Source: Echria macrotheca
Lineage: Eukaryota; Ascomycota; Sordariomycetes; Sordariales; Schizotheciaceae
Reading direction: 5' to 3'
Assembly: GCA_030411725.1 (NCBI GenBank)
Contig: MU839827.1
Coordinates: 2,170,001 to 2,234,000, forward strand
Length of the DNA stretch: 64,000 bases
Below are positions 1 to 11,306 of this stretch, piece by piece (position 1 is the stretch's first letter; the number at the start of each line of letters is the position of its first letter). Both the position numbers and the translations under genes were made by a program. Under the pieces are notes generated by a model, which worked only from the letters and a program-made list of their open reading frames with translations, ran no database searches and was not told the origin of the DNA.

Positions 1-504
1 GTGATGACGCTCTATTGTCTCGGTTCACATCCACCTTGACCCAATGATAGCTGGTCAGTCAATACGCTATCCAGTGGTGTCATCTTCCAGGTACATAAAA
101 CCAGTGCATATGACTTTGTGGCCTCCTCTAGGATTCCCAATGAACACCTTCTACTTGATCCATATATCTGTTCAGACGGCAGGGTCGAGTCTATCAGGGC
201 ATGGATGGGTCTCAATCTCTTCATCGTGCATTATCTAGCGGGATGATCAAGCAGAATCAGCCACTCTGGTCAAGACCCAAGTTATCTATCTACCTTGTCC
301 AGTTCTGGTGACAGCCTCGTTTCACGGTGCCTTCCTTATCTAAGTCAAACCCAAAGCTTATTTGCTGTGGTTCTGTTTTTTGCCTGGCAGGCATTGAGTG
401 GGCAAGTCAGCCTTCCGGGAACACAATATCCTTCCTCTAAAGAAGAAGAAGACTTGCATAGATCGGGACGGGACTCCCACAAAATCACCAGTCTATAAGA
501 ATCA

Positions 505-522
505 CCCCCCCCCCCCCCCCCC
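505..522. repeat. Poly-C tract (C18)
   Basis: Eighteen consecutive C residues read directly from the sequence. The tract lies in non-coding DNA. Exact length is prone to sequencing and assembly error. Confidence 0.95.
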
Positions 523-1164
523 ATCATAATACCAAGTTTATTATCATTCCGTATCTGTTCTCCTCTCTTCCCACCCAGCCCCTGCCAATCTCACAGTCTT
601 CCTCCTCCCCTTCGCCCCGGACCATCCAAGCATCACATCACCCATCAAGGAAGAACAGACATCAAAACCAAACCAAGACTTTTTATTCTATCGCTAGGTA
701 TTTATTTACAGTGTAGTCCCAGCCAGCCCCCTCGGGGGTTATTAATCCGACCCAACTCCCACACTCCCACACGCCCACACGCCCAACCAGGAGAGAGACA
801 GATAGCCCACACACAACCTACGACCGACAACCCACGAGACTGACAACTCGCAACACACCACACCCCAAGCCACACACACACACACACCCACGAAGAGAAA
901 GACCGAGAACAAAAGACCCCCCATCCAGCCGCTTTTCTTTCCCTCCCCCCTTCCCCCTTCCCTATCCCCTTCCCAATCCCCATTCAAACGCGGCGAGAGC
1001 CCAAAACCGAGGAGGTCCTTCAAAAAATCCCCTCTTCTTCATCTTTTTCATCATCTTCATCTTTCAATATTCTAATATACAATAGACAGTGTTACTATAG
1101 AGAGAGTGTGTGTGAGAAACTGTCATAGGTAGGAGAAAAGAGAGAGACGGTGTCGTCGTCGTGT

Positions 1165-1166
<2 letters not shown>

Positions 1167-1200
<34 letters not shown>
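1167..1200. repeat. (TG)17 microsatellite
   Basis: Perfect TG dinucleotide repeat of about 17 units in the non-coding region 3' of the Sec7 gene. Confidence 0.95.
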
Positions 1201-1204
<4 letters not shown>

Positions 1205-1462
1205 GTTTGTATTTGTGTGAATGCGTGAGGAGGACAGAGAGGACAGAATAAGACCTCTTACACGACGCACACATCATTAGGAAGAACATTTAGTAGTTCG
1301 CGGTTTTTTTTGTAACCCACCCCCCTGCCCTGCCCCCTTCTCCCCGAGCCCATACAGCCGGCCAGGCAGCCACCCAATCCCTAATCATCATAACGTCCCG
1401 AACCCGGCAAGACAAAGAGAACAAAACGACTGAAATCCAACAACTCTCTGTCATCATCCTGA

Positions 1463-4400
1463 TTAGGCACCCACGGCCTGAAGTGACGGGCTTGGCAGCT
1501 TTTCCTCTTCCCTGACAGATACCTGGTCTGTCTCGGTTGGCCGAGACGCTTCCGCTACCGGCGAAGAGGCCGGCTCGGGCGTGAAAAACATGGTTTGCCG
1601 GTTGTCCCGGCTTGGTGGCGGGCTGCCATCCGCGTCAAGCACTGGCTCAGCCACGTCCTCATACTCGCTCGGCTCGCCCTCGATCGGAGGCAAAGGTGTT
1701 CGCCGTCCGTCCGAGAAACTGACAGCCGCATCGCTGTCCTCGTCGGATGGCAAGGTCAGGTTTCCAGTCGAAACCAAACCCTTGGCCGCCTGAGCGGAAG
1801 AATACTTTCGATGCAGGTCTCGGAAGCTCCGTGCAGTCGCGGTGCTTGCGCTCGCCGCCGAACCCCGATGTTCTCGCCCCGCCTCTGATGCAGAACGGGC
1901 CGTGAGCACAGAACGGAAATCGGCGACCTCCCCGGCAACGCCGCGGCTGCTCGTGCTGCTGGACCCGGGCTGGATTATCTCCTCTTTCAGCTTCCATTGG
2001 CGGATGCGCTCCTCGGGAGACAAGCTCTGCATTTGCAAATCATTAAATGTGATAACCGACGCCTTCTTTCCATGGACGACGAAGGAGCCCGTGCCTCGAG
2101 ATAGCACATCCGATGCGTCACGCGCAGTTTCGTCCGACATGGCTCCACTGGATGCCGAGTCTCTCCCCTTTCGGCTGCGGTGGTGGGAGATATGGCCAGC
2201 TCCTTCCCTTAGTGTACGCTGAAGACTGCGGCGGATCTTATTCCGGTCATGCCGGTCGCCTGCGCCGGTCGAGTGTCGTTCATGGCGCTCGACGCCCTCT
2301 CCGCCTTCGGCTGTACTTTGCGCTGTTTTCTGATCCGGGGTCCGGACTTTCTCCGGGCCGATCAGCCCTGTTTGCTCCAGCAGGTCGTGTTCATCTGCAT
2401 CCACGTCGTCTCCGTCATTGAATTTAGCCTTTTCCCGGGGAGGTACCGAGGCTGGTTTGGTCCGCGGCGGGGATGTGCTTGCAGACATATTGGAGGAGAC
2501 GGCGCTTGAGACGGAAGCCTTTCGCAGATCCACATGGTCAAACGTTAGCCCGGGAAGTTCCCAGGAGTTCTGCGAACGGTGGAAACTCGAGCCAGTAGCA
2601 CTTGTTGGCGGTGTCTGGAAGACTTCTGTCCGCGGGGAGTCATCATCTGACCTCGTCGTCGTAGAGGTCCGTGTGAGGGAGAGCTGAGTTGGCGACTGTG
2701 AACTCTTTTGAGTTGCAGGCTCCGTGTTGGGTTCCTCCTTGGCAGGAGATCTCGCTGGAGTCAATAAGCCGTCCAAGGCCGTTTCCGCGGGGAACCCGAG
2801 TAACTGGCGCTCCTCTTCAAGATCCAGCAGCAAAATGTCCCGGTGGCACTTGAGCCTCCATATGTCTACCCGCGTCCACTTGAGCTGTGCTGCCATCCGC
2901 GCCGCCGAGAGGAGCATCTGCTCGCGCGTTTTCGGCTGGATAGGCGCGAGCAGTTGCAGATGCCTGGAATTCCGAAGCTGGGCGTCCAGAGTCTTTTCTG
3001 CCTCTTTGAGCTTCTCGTTGGCATCTGCGACCTTCTGCATCATGATGGCGCGCCGCGCGGCTAGAATATCTTGAGCCATCTTGTGGTCTATCTTGCTCCG
3101 CGCGATCGTGACCTCCCCGGTCGGCGTCTGGATCGAGTCGGTGTCTAGTCGTCTGATGGCTCGTCGGCCTTGTCCATCATAGCCGCTTCCCACGACGCCC
3201 CGCATTCGTACCCCCGATGTACGGAAGGCCGCCGCATAGTTCAGCTTTGCCAGCCAGTCGTTCATCTCGGCATCGTCTTCGGCAAGCAGAACCTCTTCGA
3301 AGCCGCCATGCCGCACGTACACAAAAGCGTGTTTATGCTTCTTGTACGTTGCGTCCATGAGCGCGACGGCGCCGTCTGTCGACATCAGGTTATCCGGTTT
3401 GAACTGGTCGAGTGGCGGCTTGAAAATGCAAGGATCTCCATCGTGGCCCTTCTTGATGTGATCTTCGTACTGATGCATCAGACTTTTGATCCACGTCACG
3501 TTGCGGAAGAAATACAACTGAGCGCCAGTCAGAATCGCACCCCACTCTTGCCATGGGGACCTCGTCTTTTTCTTCTTGACATCCTTGCGCCACAGTATCC
3601 CGACCTTGGTGATTTTGATATCAACGATGCCGGGGGACGCATCTTCCGGGTTGGTGGCGGCCTTATCAGACATGAAGGCGTCTGGCCGGGACCTTGCCGA
3701 GATGATCTGCAAGACACCAGTCTTGAAGAATGTTTTTTGGAGTTCTTTTAGGTTGAGGGACTTGGCCGTCCCCAGGTAGCTGTAAGGATCATCCAGATGC
3801 ATCACGTCTTTTAGGTTTGGGCGCAATATGTCCAACCTATTGTCGATGATGAGCGTGTAGGGGTCGATCGGCTCCTTCGCAACCCTCCTCGCAGGATCCG
3901 GACCGCCATTGGGGAAGATCGACTTCTTCTTGGCCTTGTGAGCGACAATCCGCTCGCCGTTAATATCGAAGTCGTCCTCGACATGGATGAAGGGGGTGTA
4001 GGTGATGTTGTCGTAGAAGACCTCGAGAATCTCATCGAAGATGCCTTCCCCCCTCGTGTTCTTGAGATAGTCTGCTTTCTGCATTTTGTGCTTGTTGTTC
4101 TTATTGAAGACGTCGGTATGCAGAATGAGGAGAGAGAAGGCGATGAAATATGCTTGGTCGGGGTTCGCATAGATACCAGGATTGCATTCATGGTACCGGT
4201 TAGCAAACGCCTGTAGACATCGATCGATTTGCTGGGTTTCTTTGGGGAGCTCGGCGTCCATCAATAGTTTGCGGATGGCCATATCCATGGGATCTTCAAA
4301 AAACTTGAAGCTGCGCATGTAGCTGCGCAGTACCGACTGTGAGAAGTTATCCGTGCTCTTGGATACTGCCGCGGCAATGACGCTCCGACTGACAACCTCG

Positions 4401-5908
4401 AGTAACCGCTCGAGATATCTCGATGGCGTATCGTCATCCCGGCGCTCTGGGAGTATGATGGAGTCCCTTGGTAGGTGTAGCGAGTTGTTCTTGGACGTGC
4501 TCGAGCCTGGGGTAGCCGGCGTCAACGTCCCCTGTCGACCATTGGAGTCCGAGTTCTGCCGGAGACGGTTCAGACCCAAAAGATCGCCAAAACTCCGACG
4601 GCCTGTTGAAGACGAGGTTCTCGTAGTCGGTGGTGCCAGATGCTCGTCCATCGATGGTCTTGGTGAATCCCTCCCTAACGAGCTCAGCGTAGAAGACCGC
4701 CCTCGCTTGTGTCGTAACGCACGAGTGGGCGACGAGCTTCCGGACTGCCTAGAACTCGGTCTGAAGAACGCAGTCGCTGGAGATGCATTGGGCCTGGAAA
4801 ACAGCCCTACGCTAGTGGTCGGAGGGGTACTGAGGCCGTTTGTTGACGTGGACGGCCTCGACGGCGTCGGCGTCAACTGGGAGTGTTGTGGGGAGCGGGT
4901 GGGTGACCCGTTGACCGATTCGGACGGAGGCACTGCAAGGGATGAGTTTGAGACGTCGGCAGACGAGGCCTTGCCTTTTTGTGGGAGATGGGAGATGGGG
5001 AAGAGCGATTCGGGTTGTTTTCGGTTCCTCCGCGGCAATCTGAAGATGGTCGTCGTCGTATGGACAGTATGGGTGGTTGTGGTGGTGCTCCCATATACCC
5101 TCTCGCCCGAGCTGGCATCCGATCTCGATGATTCTGAAAGCCTGTTAACCGGAAGCGCAAGCGTCGAGGAATGGTCTTCCCCGTATGCCGGCGGTGACTG
5201 TGACGACGCGGGCCGCTTCGGCTCATCAAATGTAACACTTTGCTTCCCTGGCGAGGCCTCCTCCGGAACCTGGGACATCTGCCTGTTTCGCCTCCCGTAT
5301 ATCCTCTCATCCGGCTCACCCAAAGGCTCCGTCCTTGCCATCTCGCCGGATCTTCGAATGCGGGCGGCAAGCTTCAATCGCGATGGCTGCTTCTGGCCGG
5401 CCTGCTCGTCGAACGTGGGGGCAGTCGTGATGATCTCGGGAGCTGTAGGCTCACGGGTAAGCGGCTGCTGAAGCTGAGGAAGAGACGGCCTTGTGCTGCG
5501 CGTGCGCAAGGCCATTGATGAGAACATACGACGCGGAAGCGGTGGGGCCTTCTGTGCGGCCGCATGAAGCTTCGCCTTAGCCGCTAGCTGAGAGTCGGAC
5601 GCATTACGGAACCTCAGCATGGAGAAGCGGCGATGCTTGTGGGATTCCGGCTGGATCTCGGGGGACGCTGGCCGGTCCGGGACATGGATACTGGACGAGG
5701 TTGATGCGCGGTCTGGCGCCGTTTCGACGGGCGAGGCGGGGGCAGTGGTCGGAGGGGTTCCCTCTGCTACCGGCGCGAGGGCAGGCAGGTCAGAGGTGGA
5801 TTCGGAGCGAGCGGGCGGTAGCTTGGGCACCGTGAGGCCGTCGAGAAGCGAATGGCGCCGCATGTCCGTGTCGCTGGCCATGTTGCCGCGACGGCGTAGA
5901 AACGGCAT
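1463..5908 (-). CDS. Sec7-PH domain ARF guanine nucleotide exchange factor
   Basis: Single-exon gene of 1481 residues. Residues 1 to about 470 are Ser/Pro/Thr-rich and look disordered. A Sec7 domain follows (about 480-650). It contains the LPKETQQIDR motif, in which E557 matches the glutamic finger that expels GDP from ARF GTPases, and the helix reading FIAFSLLILHTDVFN. A PH domain (about 765-890, starting near GILWRKD) and a helical, probably coiled-coil segment (about 920-1020) come next, then another disordered tail. The order Sec7-PH-coiled coil fits the fungal Syt1/Sec74-type ARF-GEFs, which act in Golgi/endosome or plasma-membrane traffic. The exact ortholog is inferred. The first Met lies in MPFLRRRGNMASD; a second Met at residue 10 is possible. 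Confidence 0.9.
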   Translation of the reverse strand: MPFLRRRGNMASDTDMRRHSLLDGLTVPKLPPARSESTSDLPALAPVAEGTPPTTAPASPVETAPDRASTSSSIHVPDRPASPEIQPESHKHRRFSMLRFRNASDSQLAAKAKLHAAAQKAPPLPRRMFSSMALRTRSTRPSLPQLQQPLTREPTAPEIITTAPTFDEQAGQKQPSRLKLAARIRRSGEMARTEPLGEPDERIYGRRNRQMSQVPEEASPGKQSVTFDEPKRPASSQSPPAYGEDHSSTLALPVNRLSESSRSDASSGERVYGSTTTTTHTVHTTTTIFRLPRRNRKQPESLFPISHLPQKGKASSADVSNSSLAVPPSESVNGSPTRSPQHSQLTPTPSRPSTSTNGLSTPPTTSVGLFSRPNASPATAFFRPSSRQSGSSSPTRALRHKRGRSSTLSSLGRDSPRPSMDEHLAPPTTRTSSSTGRRSFGDLLGLNRLRQNSDSNGRQGTLTPATPGSSTSKNNSLHLPRDSIILPERRDDDTPSRYLERLLEVVSRSVIAAAVSKSTDNFSQSVLRSYMRSFKFFEDPMDMAIRKLLMDAELPKETQQIDRCLQAFANRYHECNPGIYANPDQAYFIAFSLLILHTDVFNKNNKHKMQKADYLKNTRGEGIFDEILEVFYDNITYTPFIHVEDDFDINGERIVAHKAKKKSIFPNGGPDPARRVAKEPIDPYTLIIDNRLDILRPNLKDVMHLDDPYSYLGTAKSLNLKELQKTFFKTGVLQIISARSRPDAFMSDKAATNPEDASPGIVDIKITKVGILWRKDVKKKKTRSPWQEWGAILTGAQLYFFRNVTWIKSLMHQYEDHIKKGHDGDPCIFKPPLDQFKPDNLMSTDGAVALMDATYKKHKHAFVYVRHGGFEEVLLAEDDAEMNDWLAKLNYAAAFRTSGVRMRGVVGSGYDGQGRRAIRRLDTDSIQTPTGEVTIARSKIDHKMAQDILAARRAIMMQKVADANEKLKEAEKTLDAQLRNSRHLQLLAPIQPKTREQMLLSAARMAAQLKWTRVDIWRLKCHRDILLLDLEEERQLLGFPAETALDGLLTPARSPAKEEPNTEPATQKSSQSPTQLSLTRTSTTTRSDDDSPRTEVFQTPPTSATGSSFHRSQNSWELPGLTFDHVDLRKASVSSAVSSNMSASTSPPRTKPASVPPREKAKFNDGDDVDADEHDLLEQTGLIGPEKVRTPDQKTAQSTAEGGEGVERHERHSTGAGDRHDRNKIRRSLQRTLREGAGHISHHRSRKGRDSASSGAMSDETARDASDVLSRGTGSFVVHGKKASVITFNDLQMQSLSPEERIRQWKLKEEIIQPGSSSTSSRGVAGEVADFRSVLTARSASEAGREHRGSAASASTATARSFRDLHRKYSSAQAAKGLVSTGNLTLPSDEDSDAAVSFSDGRRTPLPPIEGEPSEYEDVAEPVLDADGSPPPSRDNRQTMFFTPEPASSPVAEASRPTETDQVSVREEEKLPSPSLQAVGA

Positions 5909-6822
5909 TGTTTATAGCTGGGCGCGATCGTCATAGTCCATTGGGACGCATTGATGGGCGGACGTCGGGGTGGTCGATGGCCCGGTGCTCAGTCAGATCA
6001 ATCCGGTCCCGTCGGTTTCGCAGCCCAGGCCTGGTCGATAAGGGGGGTGGGCGGCTGATTTGAGGGGCGCCGACGACGGTGCAAAATGAGCGGATGTGGT
6101 CGCGCAAGCGGCAGACGCGGTCGTCGAGACAGAAATCGGTCGGACATGCAATTTCGGACGGGCGGGTGCGAGGACCAAGATGGCCACGACGGTGTTGTCG
6201 GATGCTGGCAGCTGGAGAGAATGCAGTCTGGTCGGGGCCAGAGCTGCGTCTCCTGTTCGCGCCAACGAGAAGCCAAAAACAAGGGAGGCGTTGGCCGGTG
6301 GGTCCCGTTGGGTAGCTCCTCGCTCCTGCGCGCTGCCCAGCTGAGTGAGAACTGGGACCCCCACCTTGGCCCGCTCTCGTCTTGCTACATCCGCAGTACT
6401 TGTCGCGCGTATTCCATAGTTATTCCACACAGACCCCACTTCCTATTGTTGGTGAACTCAGGACAATACTTGACTCAAGTCCATACCGACACATTCTCCA
6501 GGAGATGGGGTAGTTAGGGAGAACCAGGACACCGCAGAGGATGAAGCTCCGGATAGTCTAGCAATTCTTAGCGAAACATCACCTATTTCGCACTGCACTC
6601 GACCATGAGCCTCGAGGGCTGATCTGGACGAAATTTTGTGTTTGTGTCTTCGTAATCCACACGGCCGATATCTTAAACCCAATGCTAACAAGTACAATGT
6701 GCGACAACTCATCAAACCCTTTGCCAGGCCGCGCTGTCCGTATCCATGTAACCCCAAGCTGTCATCGCTTTTGACCGGAACGCCAGCCCACTCTTCTCAT
6801 ACCCATAGCTACAGTCCCCGTT
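5909..6822. other. Intergenic between two minus-strand genes
   Basis: This holds the 5' region of the Sec7 gene and the 3' region of ECM14. Open frames on both strands overlap each other and show no recognisable protein. No RNA gene seen. Confidence 0.6.
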
Positions 6823-8561
6823 TCACCCAAGGAATTGAAGTGCCCTAGCATCTCTCTTTTTCAACTCCTTTCGTTCACTATATTCGGAAACCTTCTTTAC
6901 CGGGAATTTCTCAATGCCATTGTTCCCAAGAAGATAGTCGCCAAAATATTTGAGAGCATTCAGCATCTCTTCCCCTGTTGGGACAATGTGTTCTTTAGGG
7001 AGCAGGAAGCCATAACTCCCCGTGTCCCTAAGTTTGACCTGGTAGCTATATCGGGCCTTCAGCTCGTCTGGAATGGCGGGTCAGCATTTCTCTATGGGGG
7101 GAGGAGAGGGCTTTCGTACGGTAAAACCAATCGATGGCCGAACCGCCACCAGACTCGACGCGGGGATAAGACTTGCTTGCGCTGTATACGCGGGCAACGG
7201 CGCCCTCACACGCCGAAGCCACCGTATACTGCTCGCCACTCGAAATTCGGACGGCTTTTGCTAACCCAACGGCAAGCTCTTCGAGATTCTCGCGGTTCGG
7301 TGGATCCACGTCGCACGAGTAAGAATAAGGAAATAAGATCTGTTGCGAGTAAGAGTGCAGGTCAAGAAAGCCGATGAAGTTGACGTTGTTCTCGGTCTGG
7401 TTCTTGGCCCAGTCTGCCAGCTCGGACGCCTCAATCGCCTGGAACGGTTGGTCGCCCCCATAGCTCTCGGAGCACGGGTCGGCGAGGTGCTCTTGAGTAG
7501 ACTCCCACTCGTATCCAAAAGCATGATCGAGATCCAGGCCCCGACAGAACCGCATCTTGGTCTCCTGTCTCGACTTGCGCCACAGCCGATCCGCCTGCCA
7601 CGTGTACTCGTAGCCGTCGGGGTTAAGAACCGGAATAAAGATAATATCAAATCGCTGAAGAAGTTTGGTGACAATCTGGTCGGTGCCAAAAGCCGTAACC
7701 ATGGACCAAAGCAGATAGCTTACGGTGCTGGTAGATATCCATTCGCGGCCATGGAGACCGCCGGTGACGAGTATGGTCTTCCTCGGCCCCTTATCATCGG
7801 CATTCCGTTCGCCGGCGCGGAAAGCAAATATATCCCTCCCTTCGTACGATTTTCCAATACTTATTATCTCAGTAAACGACGGAAAGAGTGTCTGGAGGAG
7901 CCGCATCCAGTTTGTAATGACCTACGCCGTGTCAGTTTAGCACCCCACGGCGGCACAGAGTACATACCACCAGGGGCTGGTAATCGCTAAAGAATATATT
8001 GTCGGCACCATCCACCAGAGCCTTCATCTTAGCAGGCCCGGCTGTGCTCGCATCGAACTGAGACGCGGGTGCTGACTTGGAGGGGTAGGTCGCTGCGACG
8101 GCAGCAGCCACATCTTGAATTAATACTGTTGGTTGCAAGGAGGGCGGTAGGAGTTTGAGCAGAGGCGAGAGGTCGTTCTTGTGGACTCGGACGTCGACAT
8201 ATTCGGGGGTAAAAGACCACACATCCACCTTTAACATCTGTCGGGCGGCGTTGGAGAGCGCCGCTTCTTCGTCGGGGTTCGTGAGGTTGAATCGGATGAC
8301 GATGTCATGTTGGTACCGCTCGTGAATTGTCGCGGCATCAACCCAGGCGGCTTTAGCCCTCCCGCTCGATGTCGGGCGCCCCAAGAAGACCTCGATGGCA
8401 CTGTCGCGAAGCCATTTCAGGAAGGGAAAGCCAGAGGCGGGGGTTCGGTCATGGCGTGATGCATCGTTCTGCCATTGTGGTTGGATTCCAGCGGCAAGGA
8501 CCACGGCCGGCACAAAAGGGAGGAGGACGGATAGGGCGATTATTCGCGCGGGCCGTGGCAT
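6823..8561 (-). CDS. ECM14: ECM14-type inactive metallocarboxypeptidase (M14 family)
   Basis: Three exons, 8561-7968, 7921-7120 and 7067-6823, encode 546 residues; introns of 46 and 52 nt have GT/AG ends and CTGAC branch sites. An N-terminal signal peptide (cleavage probably near residue 24) precedes a propeptide and an M14 fold. The zinc ligands H255 and E258 are present in LHGREW, and the third ligand lies in FLDLHSYSQQ. The position of the catalytic Glu of M14 enzymes is Lys here (K477 in YSYQVKLRDTGSYGF). That substitution is the hallmark of ECM14, a pseudoenzyme linked in yeast to cell-wall assembly. Secretion or vacuolar location is inferred from the signal peptide. The last intron is needed: unspliced, the frame stops before the conserved RDTGSYGFLLPKEHI segment. 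Confidence 0.92.
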
Positions 8562-9283
8562 CTTGTCGTGTCTTCATGCGAATGTGTTGATTCCTCCTCG
8601 ATAGATCACGATCGTTCGTCTTAGTCTCCGTCCCCGGCTGCCTCAGTGACCGTTCCAGGTGGTCCGGGTTCCCCGACCCGCCTTCCTTTCTTCGAAACCC
8701 AAGGTCATGTGACCGGGCACCCGGCGCCAGGCACCAGGCACCCTCTAACGCCCACCCCACCATCCACTGTTTCTCCTTGATCTTCGGTGTGCCAATTGTG
8801 CAACTCGAGACTGCACTGTGGTAGTTCTAAGTTAACAATATGCATATTCAACCACACTCTGTCTACGCTAGACTGCGCCCGAGGGCCGATCACGCCCAGG
8901 TGCCTTGAGATCCGTCGTCCTCATCGAAGGCGGTAGAAAGCACAGCGGTTGAGTGGCCGAAAAGGTGCAACCAGGCTGTCGGGCGTGTCACCAATCGAGA
9001 GGTCTTCTTGACGGCGCGATTGGCTACAAACGCTCAGTCAGAGATGCACGTTGCTGTTGGCGCGGCGGTTACGGAACTGCTGCGAGACGTTTGCCCCGCA
9101 TCTCCGGTCTCGAAGTCGCCCTGTATTTCTGGAGCAAATCCGCCCTGCAATGCTCAGGTACGGAATACAAGAAGCATCTCCTGCAAAGTCACACGAGACA
9201 CAAATAACTACCGGCTCGCAAGCTGCAGCCGCTTCGGCTCCCATCCCGCATGCCCCGATTCCCAACAGTGGCCCGTGATTGAG
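8562..9283. other. Divergent promoter region, ECM14 / unknown gene
   Basis: About 720 bp between two genes reading away from each other. I see no coding signal, and no regulatory motif I can defend. Confidence 0.55.
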
Positions 9284-10380
9284 ATGGGGTTCGGCGACAG
9301 TGTTAGCGCTCTCCTCGAGACATATTCGAATTGCCTGTCCCTCCTAAAGTCACTGAGGCACAAGAAGAGCAGCAATGATGCGGCCAAGGGCGACGACCAG
9401 CAGGTCACGCTGCTCAAGTCGCTGAAGAAGGACCGAGCATTGGTGGAAAAAGCGTACTCGTCGAGACTCTCCGAATCGGGAGCTCGTCTGAAGAAGGGGG
9501 ATTGTAAGAGTATCGATGGAGACTCGTACCGCGGTTGCTGATCATCCCTCTAGCTCGTGCCATTTCGGCCCTGGACAAAATCCTCAAGAAGATCAGGATA
9601 ACCGTTGCCAAGCTGCTCCGAGTGTCCAGCAAGGAGCAGAAACCGATGCTGGACTATGACTCTTTGATGTCGTTGTCCAACACATCCCGGATCGAGGCAA
9701 TCAAGACGATTGACAATCTCTCACGCCGGCTTGGGAGCAACAACTCGTCCAGAGTATCGACGGCCTATACAACGTCGACGAAGCCGCCATCCCCAGTCCC
9801 CCGACACAAAGATCGAGCGTCACATGTGTCATCACAAGTGTCGTCACGCGACTCGACATCGTCGCCGAAGCCAAGGAATAAGAGCCCGGCATCGCCAAAT
9901 TCACCCAAGAAGAAGCGGTCGTCGGCAAAGATAACAAAGGAGGAGAGTTCCTCGAAGGTGAAGAATGATCACCCTGCTAAGACGAAGGATGAAGCCTCCT
10001 CCAAGGCGAGGGATAGTAGTCAGGCAAAGCCCAAGGAGGAAAAGGCCGTACCACTGAGGCCGAGACCAACAGTGGAATTCGAGACTCCGCCATCTCCTCC
10101 ACCGAAGCATGATGCCATTCCTCAACGTCGTCCGGCGGGTATTGCGCAGCGAGTAGCAGCAGCGGCAGACCACAGGATATCATTCGCCTCGTTCACTTCG
10201 GACAGCACCAAGTTGGGCGAGATACCGGAGCGAAAGTCGCGATCACGGTACTATGTGGCCGTGGATGCGGGGGCAGACCAATATAATGTGCCCCCGATGT
10301 ACCCATTGAGGCCGTACAAGGTCGAGGCCAAGGAGAAGGGCTTCTGGGGAGGGTTGTTTGGCAGGAAGAAAGAGGACTAG
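9284..10380 (+). CDS. Unrecognised fungal protein with helical N-terminus and basic/Ser-rich middle
   Basis: Two exons (9284-9503, 9554-10380) with a 50-nt intron give 348 residues. The junction turns KKGD into KKGDSRAISALDKILKK and keeps a continuous helix-rich N-terminal domain (about 1-145) with heptad-like Leu spacing. Residues 150-260 are Ser/Lys/Pro-rich and low-complexity. The C-terminus regains ordered-looking sequence (SRYYVAVDAGADQ, then YPLRPYKVEAKEKGFWGGLFGRKKED). The start at MGFGDSV was chosen because upstream in-frame sequence looks non-coding. I do not recognise a named family. The overall shape resembles uncharacterised Pezizomycotina proteins. No catalytic motif, signal peptide or membrane segment is visible. 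Confidence 0.75.
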
Positions 10381-11306
10381 ACCTTCCCTGTTTTCCAGGG
10401 CAATCTGGTCTGTCTCGGCGGTCTGTTTACCTCGTGTTATCAATATGATGTGGGAGTAGCTCTCGTCGCGGGTTAGACCTAGTGTGTATGGTGGTCTGTC
10501 TTGTATACCGGGTAGATTGGGGACCACAGAGAGTTTCTTGGTAGGGCGTAGGGCGCTGATGCCGAGCGATCGGATGTCGGATTTTCTTTATGGCGGCTAT
10601 ACCATTTTCTCGATGATACCAGCAATAGATTGACCTCAAGTATCGAGCCTTGGTGTTCCAGTAGTCCCTATACTCCGGTGTCGACGAGCTGAGGGGTATC
10701 GGACGAGACAAACCTTCATCCTCTCATGACAGCAACACCAGAACCAGGAAGAATAAGGTAAAAGGAGGCAACTTCACCCGATAGCAACTCCACACTTTTT
10801 GAATGCGAAGCTGCATCTTTTTATGGTGGAACTGCGGGCCGATCGGTTTTGGCACGGTATGATCGTGGCTCCCATTCAATGCAGTCTTTTGCGAGGCTCT
10901 CGTTTCACCCTGCCGATCGAATCCCGCAGCTGCCGCCAAGCAGAGGAACCGTCTTACCGTCACAACGGCGAGACAACGTGGGGATCGCCAAGAATTTCCC
11001 CGTCGTCGGGTTCGATGCAATAATGGTGGGTTGGATCTACAGACTTGTAGGTGCCAGACTGACAGACGTTTCAGGCGTTGTACGAGGTATCTACCTAAAT
11101 ACTGCACCAGCTCGCTCTGTCTCAGGTGACGAAACATGTCGACTTCTTTTCCTTTCCTTTTCTTTACTTCTTTTGTATTTACTTCTTCCTCTCCAGACTT
11201 TCGAGTATATCAATTGTAATCCGGTTATCGCGAGCTTGCTTGCGGATTCTATTTTCTGACTTTCCGAATATCTTCTCTTTGAACCGTTGCCTACTACCGA
11301 CAGAAA
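10381..11306. other. Intergenic, tandem genes
   Basis: 3' region of the unknown gene followed by the promoter of the PEBP-like gene. A C/T-rich leader (about 11135-11300) directly precedes the next start codon, as is common in filamentous fungal 5' UTRs. No gene seen. Confidence 0.55.

Larger units (their letters stand above)
1..1462. other. Intergenic, 3' side of the Sec7 gene
   Basis: I see no credible gene here. Short open frames lack codon structure and family resemblance. The stretch is pyrimidine/A-rich and holds an 18-C run (505-522) and a TG microsatellite (1167-1200). Part of it is probably the 3' UTR of the minus-strand Sec7 gene. Confidence 0.6.

Noticed and set aside
4353..5471. 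372-codon open frame on the plus strand
   Set aside because: Antisense to the disordered N-terminal half of the Sec7 gene, with no recognisable domain; an effect of GC-rich, Ser/Pro-coding sequence.
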